DNA of 9,587 nt from DATAVK01 sp036267755 (lineage in GTDB: Bacteria; Actinomycetota; Actinomycetes; JAFAQI01): NCBI GenBank assembly GCA_036267755.1, contig DATAVK010000153.1, positions 1-9,587 on the forward strand. Reading direction: 5' to 3'. The number at the start of each line of letters is the position of its first letter. The stretch's first letter is position 1. The notes under the pieces are model-generated. The model ran no database searches. It saw only the letters and a program-made list of their open reading frames with translations, and was not told where the DNA came from. This document shows, one piece after another, positions 6,521-9,587 of this stretch. The translations under genes and the position numbers were made by a program.

Positions 6521-6555
6521 CGACCGCCGAGCCGGCCTGGGCTAGCGTCGTGGGG
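6520..6555 (+). promoter_or_regulatory. Probable scpA promoter giving a leaderless transcript
   Basis: TAGCGT at 6543-6548 fits the -10 pattern TANNNT and ends 6 bases before the GTG start codon of scpA at 6555. That is the usual distance from a -10 box to the transcription start, so the mRNA would begin at or beside the start codon. In keeping with this, no Shine-Dalgarno sequence is seen upstream. The -35 is weak: CCGACC at 6520-6525 with a 17-base spacer matches TTGACA only in its GAC core. Leaderless mRNAs are common in actinobacteria. Confidence 0.5.
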
Positions 6556-7391
6556 TGCAGGTGGTGCTCGAATCCGGTGACGCTCAGGCGCCCTCGTCGC
6601 CGCGTGAGCAGGGTTTCCACGTCCACCTGGACGTCTTCGACGGCCCGTTCGACCTCCTGCTCTCGCTGATCGCGAAGCGGCGGCTCGACGTGACCCTGGT
6701 CGCGATCGCCTCTGTCACTGACGAGTTCATCTCCTACATCCGGTTCGCCGGCGACGACTGGGACCTGGACCAGGCCAGCGAGTTCCTCGTGGTGGCGGCC
6801 ACCTTGCTCGACTTGAAGGTCGCCCGGCTGCTGCCGTCGGCCGACGAGGACGAGGACGACCTGGCACTTCTCGAGGCCCGGGACCTGCTGTTCGCACGGC
6901 TGCTGCAGTACCGCGCCTACAAGGAAGTCGCCGCCCTGTTCTCCGACCAGATGGCGCAGGCTGCCCGGCGCTTCGGCCGTGATGTCGCCCTCGAGCCGCA
7001 GTTCGCCGACCTGCTCCCCGAGGTCGTGTTGGGGATCGACGCCGCGGCCCTCGCCGATCTTGCGGCCCGCGCCGAGCTACCCCGCCAGATCCCCGTTATC
7101 GACGTAGGGCACGTGCACTCGCCGACCGTGAACGTCCGCGAGCAGGCGGCCGTGATTGCGGCACGGCTACGGGTGGCGGGCCAGGCCACCTTCCGGTCCC
7201 TCATCTCGGACTGCACCGGGACGATGGAGGTCGTGGGGCGTTTCCTCGCGCTGCTCGAGCTCTACCGGGAGTCGGTCGTGGCCTTCTCGCAGATCGAGCC
7301 GCTTGGTGACCTGCACGTCCGCTGGGTCGGGGGCGATGACGCTGACGTCAGCATCGAGGACTCCTACGAGGCACAGGCCGCCGATGACTGA
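6555..7391 (+). CDS. scpA: Segregation and condensation protein A (kleisin)
   Basis: Kleisin subunit of the SMC-ScpA-ScpB condensin, which bridges the SMC heads and helps organise and separate replicated chromosomes. The 278-residue length is normal for an actinobacterial form with a short N-terminal extension. The N-terminal helical domain begins with the hallmark FDGPFDLLLSLIAKRRLD (28-45) and continues with DEFISYIR and ASEFLVVAATLLDLKVARLLP (74-94). An acidic stretch, DEDEDD (97-102), follows. The C-terminal winged-helix domain is about 195-258 (REQAAVIAARL, and FLALLELYRESVVAFSQIEPLGDLHV). The GTG at 6555 is the start that suits both the protein length and the promoter position. The gene overlaps scpB by 8 bases. 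The smc gene is not in the window. Confidence 0.95.
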   Translation: MQVVLESGDAQAPSSPREQGFHVHLDVFDGPFDLLLSLIAKRRLDVTLVAIASVTDEFISYIRFAGDDWDLDQASEFLVVAATLLDLKVARLLPSADEDEDDLALLEARDLLFARLLQYRAYKEVAALFSDQMAQAARRFGRDVALEPQFADLLPEVVLGIDAAALADLAARAELPRQIPVIDVGHVHSPTVNVREQAAVIAARLRVAGQATFRSLISDCTGTMEVVGRFLALLELYRESVVAFSQIEPLGDLHVRWVGGDDADVSIEDSYEAQAADD

Positions 7392-7953
7392 GCAGCTGAC
7401 CCGACCGCTATCCCTCCGCGCCGCGCTGGAGGCGGTCCTGTTCGTTGTGGACGAGCCGGTGGCTGAAGTCGTGCTCGCCCAGGTGCTGGAGCGGCCACAA
7501 GCCGAGGTCGCCGCGTTGCTCGGCGAGCTTGCCGAGTCCTATCGGGATGAGAACCGGGGGATCGAGCTGCGCAGCGTAGGGGAGTCCTGGCGGATCTACA
7601 CCAGGCCGGAGTGCGCGGAGTTCGTGGAGCGCTTCGTCCGCGATGGACGGCGCTCGAAGCTGTCGCAGGCGGCGTTGGAGACCCTCGCGGTCGTGGCCTA
7701 CCGGCAGCCCACCTCCCGGGCGCGGGTCGCGGCGGTGCGCGGCGTCAACGTCGACGCCGTGATGCGCACGCTGCTGACCCGCGGGCTGGTCACGGAGACC
7801 GGTGTCGAGCGGGAGTCGGGCGCCGTGCTCTACGGCACGACCGAGCACTTCCTGGAGCGGCTCGGGATGTCATCGCTCGACGAACTGCCGCCGTTGTCCG
7901 AACATCTGCCGGACTCCTCGGTACTCGAGGACGACGATGTCCACCTCGACTGA
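7384..7953 (+). CDS. scpB: Segregation and condensation protein B
   Basis: Winged-helix partner of ScpA in the SMC condensin; it dimerises and binds the middle of ScpA. From the ATG at 7384 it has 189 residues, a usual size. The first winged-helix domain runs from ALEAVLFVVDEPV (14-26) to about residue 85. The second holds the family hallmarks LSQAALETLAVVAYRQP (93-109), RGVNVDAVMRTLLTRGLV (119-136) and LYGTTEHFLERLGMSSLDELPPL (149-171). The tail is acidic (LEDDD). The start lies inside the scpA end with only a poor GAGG at 7368-7371, 12 bases away, so translation is probably coupled to scpA, which would suit a fixed complex ratio. The frame is open upstream, but that part is an out-of-frame reading of scpA. 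Confidence 0.95.
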   Translation: MTEQLTRPLSLRAALEAVLFVVDEPVAEVVLAQVLERPQAEVAALLGELAESYRDENRGIELRSVGESWRIYTRPECAEFVERFVRDGRRSKLSQAALETLAVVAYRQPTSRARVAAVRGVNVDAVMRTLLTRGLVTETGVERESGAVLYGTTEHFLERLGMSSLDELPPLSEHLPDSSVLEDDDVHLD

Positions 7954-8683
7954 CGCCGCCCCCGAGGGAATCCGGCTGCAGAAGGTCCTGGCTGCCGCCG
8001 GCCTAGGCAGCCGCCGCGGGTGCGAGGAGATCATCGCGGCGGGCCGGGTGGAAGTGAACGGCCGGGTCGCCTTGCTCGGTGCCCGGGTAGATCCGGCGCG
8101 CGACATCGTGCGGGTCGATGGCGCGCAGGTCCCGACCGCGGCCGGGCTGGTCCACTTCGTCGTGCACAAGCCGCGCGGCATGCAGAGCACGATGTCCGAC
8201 GACCGGGGCCGACCGTCGCTCGGCGACATGGTGGATGACCTCACCGTGTCCGTGCATCACGTCGGACGGCTGGACGCTGACAGCGAGGGCTTGCTGATCC
8301 TCACGAACGACGGTCCGCTGTCCCACCGTCTGACGCACCCCAGCTTCGGGGTCAGCAAGGTCTACGTCGTCGAGGTCGAGGGCGTCGTACCCCGCGCAGT
8401 GACCCGAAGCCTGACCGAGGGCATCGAGCTCGACGACGGCCCGGTCCGGGCCGACGCGGTCAAGCTGGTGGACGCCAACTCGCAGCGCAGCGTGCTCGAG
8501 GTCACGATCCACGAGGGCCGCAACCACGTCGTCCGCCGGATGTTCGACACCGTGGGCTTCCCGGTGACCCGGCTGGCGCGCATCGCCGTAGGCCCGATCC
8601 GGCTGGGCGACCTCAAGCCCGGCGCCCGGCGGCGGCTGCAGCAGGCCGAGGTCCAGTCGCTGTATCGCGCTGTTGGTCTATAG
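7937..8683 (+). CDS. rluB: 23S rRNA pseudouridine synthase, RluB/RsuA family
   Basis: Converts a specific uridine in ribosomal RNA to pseudouridine; RluB acts on helix 89 of 23S rRNA near the peptidyl-transferase centre. The protein has 248 residues. An S4 RNA-binding domain at about 11-62 (IRLQKVLAAAGLGSRRGCEEIIAAG) is followed by the synthase domain, with HKPRG at 77-81 and the catalytic motif GRLDADSEGLLILTNDG, where Asp113 is the nucleophile. The late motif EGRNHVVRRMF matches the usual EGRNRQVRRMF. The ATG at 7937 lies 17 bases inside scpB, with GAGG at 7927-7930 and a 6-base gap. A longer frame beginning further upstream would only add out-of-frame scpB sequence. RsuA-type enzymes on 16S rRNA share these motifs; RluB is favoured by its place next to scpB. 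Confidence 0.93.
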   Translation: MSTSTDAAPEGIRLQKVLAAAGLGSRRGCEEIIAAGRVEVNGRVALLGARVDPARDIVRVDGAQVPTAAGLVHFVVHKPRGMQSTMSDDRGRPSLGDMVDDLTVSVHHVGRLDADSEGLLILTNDGPLSHRLTHPSFGVSKVYVVEVEGVVPRAVTRSLTEGIELDDGPVRADAVKLVDANSQRSVLEVTIHEGRNHVVRRMFDTVGFPVTRLARIAVGPIRLGDLKPGARRRLQQAEVQSLYRAVGL

Positions 8684-8701
8684 ATCTGTCGACATCACGA
8701 C

Positions 8702-8748
8702 TTGACGACTCATGGTCAGATCCGTATGCCGATCCGGCTGGCTAGAGT
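8702..8748 (+). promoter_or_regulatory. Candidate aroH promoter elements
   Basis: Two overlapping possibilities are visible in the 85-base gap after rluB. TTGACG (8702-8707) is a good -35, but the hexamer 17 bases on, TATGCC (8725-8730), is a poor -10. TAGAGT (8743-8748) is a good TANNNT -10 box that would start mRNA near 8755, just before the ribosome site, but it lacks a clear -35. I favour TAGAGT. No convincing terminator for rluB is seen; GATCTG at 8683-8688 and CAGATC at 8717-8722 could pair only across 28 bases. Confidence 0.4.
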
Positions 8749-8758
8749 CCGCGACAAC

Positions 8759-8766
8759 AGGAGGTG
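8759..8766 (+). promoter_or_regulatory. Near-perfect Shine-Dalgarno that sets the aroH start
   Basis: AGGAGGTG is complementary to eight bases at the 16S rRNA 3' end. The AGGAGG core ends 4 bases before the ATG at 8769. It is the strongest ribosome site in the window, and it excludes the in-frame ATG at 8712, which lies upstream of it. Confidence 0.85.
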
Positions 8767-8768
8767 GC

Positions 8769-9143
8769 ATGGCGGTCCGGGCGGTACGTGGGGCAACCCA
8801 GGTGGACGTCGACGACCGGGATTCCGTCATCGAGGCCACCGCCGAGCTGGTCCTGGCGGTCCTCGACCGTAACCAGATCGACACCGACGCGCTGATCAGC
8901 GTCATCTTCACGACGACTCCCGACCTGACCGCCGAGTTCCCGGCGTACGCCGCGCGCAGCATCGGGATCACCGACGTCCCGTTCCTGTGCGCCTCGGAGA
9001 TCGCCGTACCCGGCGCGATGCCGCGCGTCGTGCGTCTGCTGGCCCTAGTCGACACCGAGCTGACCAGGGCCGAGATCCGGCACGTGTACCTGCGAGGCGC
9101 AGCGCAGCTACGCACCGATCTGCCGCGGGACCCCGAGTCGTGA
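8769..9143 (+). CDS. aroH: Chorismate mutase, monofunctional AroH type
   Basis: Rearranges chorismate to prephenate, the branch point to phenylalanine and tyrosine. The 124-residue protein matches the trimeric pseudo-alpha/beta-barrel AroH class, known from Bacillus subtilis, rather than the all-helical AroQ class. The residues that line the active site in that enzyme all have counterparts here: R7 in RAVRGAT, C74 and E77 in FLCASEI, R89, and Y107 and R115 in IRHVYL...LR. The start at 8769 is set by the strong ribosome site; the 19 residues that an upstream ATG would add do not look like the family. The stop overlaps the tyrA GTG by 4 bases, so chorismate mutase and prephenate dehydrogenase are made together and catalyse successive steps. 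Confidence 0.94.
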   Translation: MAVRAVRGATQVDVDDRDSVIEATAELVLAVLDRNQIDTDALISVIFTTTPDLTAEFPAYAARSIGITDVPFLCASEIAVPGAMPRVVRLLALVDTELTRAEIRHVYLRGAAQLRTDLPRDPES

Positions 9144-9587
9144 GCACCGAGCAGCCGGCAGGGCGCCTGCTCGTGGTCGGGACCGGTTTGATCGGTACGT
9201 CGATCGGGCTGGCGGCGAGCGCCGCGGGGTGGCAGGTATCGATCGACGACCCGGACGCCGATCGGGTCGGGATGGCTACCGACATCGGGGCGGGGCGACC
9301 ATGGCAATCCGGCGAGCAGGGGTTCGACCTGGCGGTCGTCGCTGCACCGCCGTCGGTGACCGGAGAGGTCGCTGCCGGGCTTATCGGTGCGGGTGTTGCT
9401 TCGACAGTGAGTCATGTCTGCAGCGTGCAGACTGTCCCTCGACTGGACGTCGAGACCCTGGGCGTGACAACCAAGCATTTCCTGGGGAGTCATCCGATCG
9501 CGGGCCGGGAGCGATCCGGGCCGCACCATGCCTCGGCCGACCTGTTCCGCGAGCGGCCGTGGATCGTGTGCCCGGCGTCCGACACCG
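9140..9587 (+). CDS. tyrA: Prephenate dehydrogenase, 3' end beyond the window
   Basis: Oxidises and decarboxylates prephenate to 4-hydroxyphenylpyruvate using NAD+, on the way to tyrosine. The frame starts at GTG 9140, overlapping the aroH TGA (GTGA), and stays open for 149 codons to the end of the window. The N-terminal Rossmann domain shows VVGTGLIGTSIGLA with the G14-x-G16-xx-G19 fingerprint, and the acidic end of the next strand is D36/D37 (VSIDDPD). SHPIAGRERSGP at 117-128 carries His118, the catalytic histidine of this family, followed by the usual A..LF...W.V.CP pattern. The stretch VSHVCSVQ (90-97) stands where many relatives have TDVxSVK; I think some actinobacterial enzymes share this, but I am not certain. 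Arogenate use cannot be excluded. No regulatory domain is visible within the window. Confidence 0.92.
   Translation, partial: MSTEQPAGRLLVVGTGLIGTSIGLAASAAGWQVSIDDPDADRVGMATDIGAGRPWQSGEQGFDLAVVAAPPSVTGEVAAGLIGAGVASTVSHVCSVQTVPRLDVETLGVTTKHFLGSHPIAGRERSGPHHASADLFRERPWIVCPASDT

Noticed and set aside
6611..6622. GTTTCCACGT, resembling half of a parS partition site
   Set aside because: The parS core has no extra C here, the second half is absent, and the bases encode conserved ScpA residues.
8697..8710. Direct repeat ACGACT twice, 8 bases apart, after rluB
   Set aside because: Six-base repeats at this spacing are expected by chance, and there is no third copy or symmetry.
8712..8768. Upstream ATG start for aroH
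   Set aside because: The extension does not resemble AroH and includes the promoter-like box and the strong Shine-Dalgarno.
8678..9529. Minus-strand open frame opposite aroH and tyrA
   Set aside because: It overlaps two clear enzymes on the + strand and shows no family features.

Overview
The window is a continuous stretch of a high-GC chromosome, with strong G/C preference at third codon positions. Gene content and order point to an actinobacterium. From memory, pyrG, an ADP-ribose pyrophosphatase-like Nudix gene, xerD, a parA-like gene, scpA, scpB and rluB occur in the same order in mycobacteria and streptomycetes, and ald, aroH and tyrA fit the streptomycete/frankia-like side of the phylum. 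I cannot name a genus. All twelve genes lie on the + strand. None is clearly broken, and I see no insertion sequence, tRNA, rRNA or CRISPR array.

Layout. (1) 2-2307: the end of pyrG (CTP synthase, start cut off by the window) overlaps a Nudix hydrolase by 4 bases; a perfect 10-bp GC hairpin covers the end of the Nudix gene. (2) 2383-4433: ald (alanine dehydrogenase) runs directly into xerD, whose best start is a rare CTG overlapping the ald stop. (3) 4434-6477: a promoter, then an orphan ParA-type ATPase, a small basic protein with a predicted ribbon-helix-helix end that overlaps parA by 16 bases, and a 219-residue membrane protein that looks like a site-2 (M50) metalloprotease without its metal ligands. 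(4) 6478-8683: a GC-rich hairpin region and a promoter that seems to give a leaderless transcript, then scpA, scpB and rluB as overlapping genes. (5) 8684-9587: a short promoter region with a near-perfect Shine-Dalgarno, then aroH (chorismate mutase) overlapping tyrA (prephenate dehydrogenase), which runs off the window.

How the genes fit together. XerD (dimer resolution), ParA (positioning or segregation ATPase) and ScpA/ScpB (kleisin and winged-helix partner of SMC) share the theme of chromosome organisation and segregation. RluB modifies 23S rRNA and is a common passenger next to scpB. AroH and TyrA perform consecutive steps from chorismate towards tyrosine. PyrG, the Nudix enzyme and Ald are metabolic. 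The least understood part is the parA / small basic protein / membrane pseudo-protease trio, which is the best candidate for an undescribed system. All assignments rest on reading motifs and on remembered family members; no database search was run.
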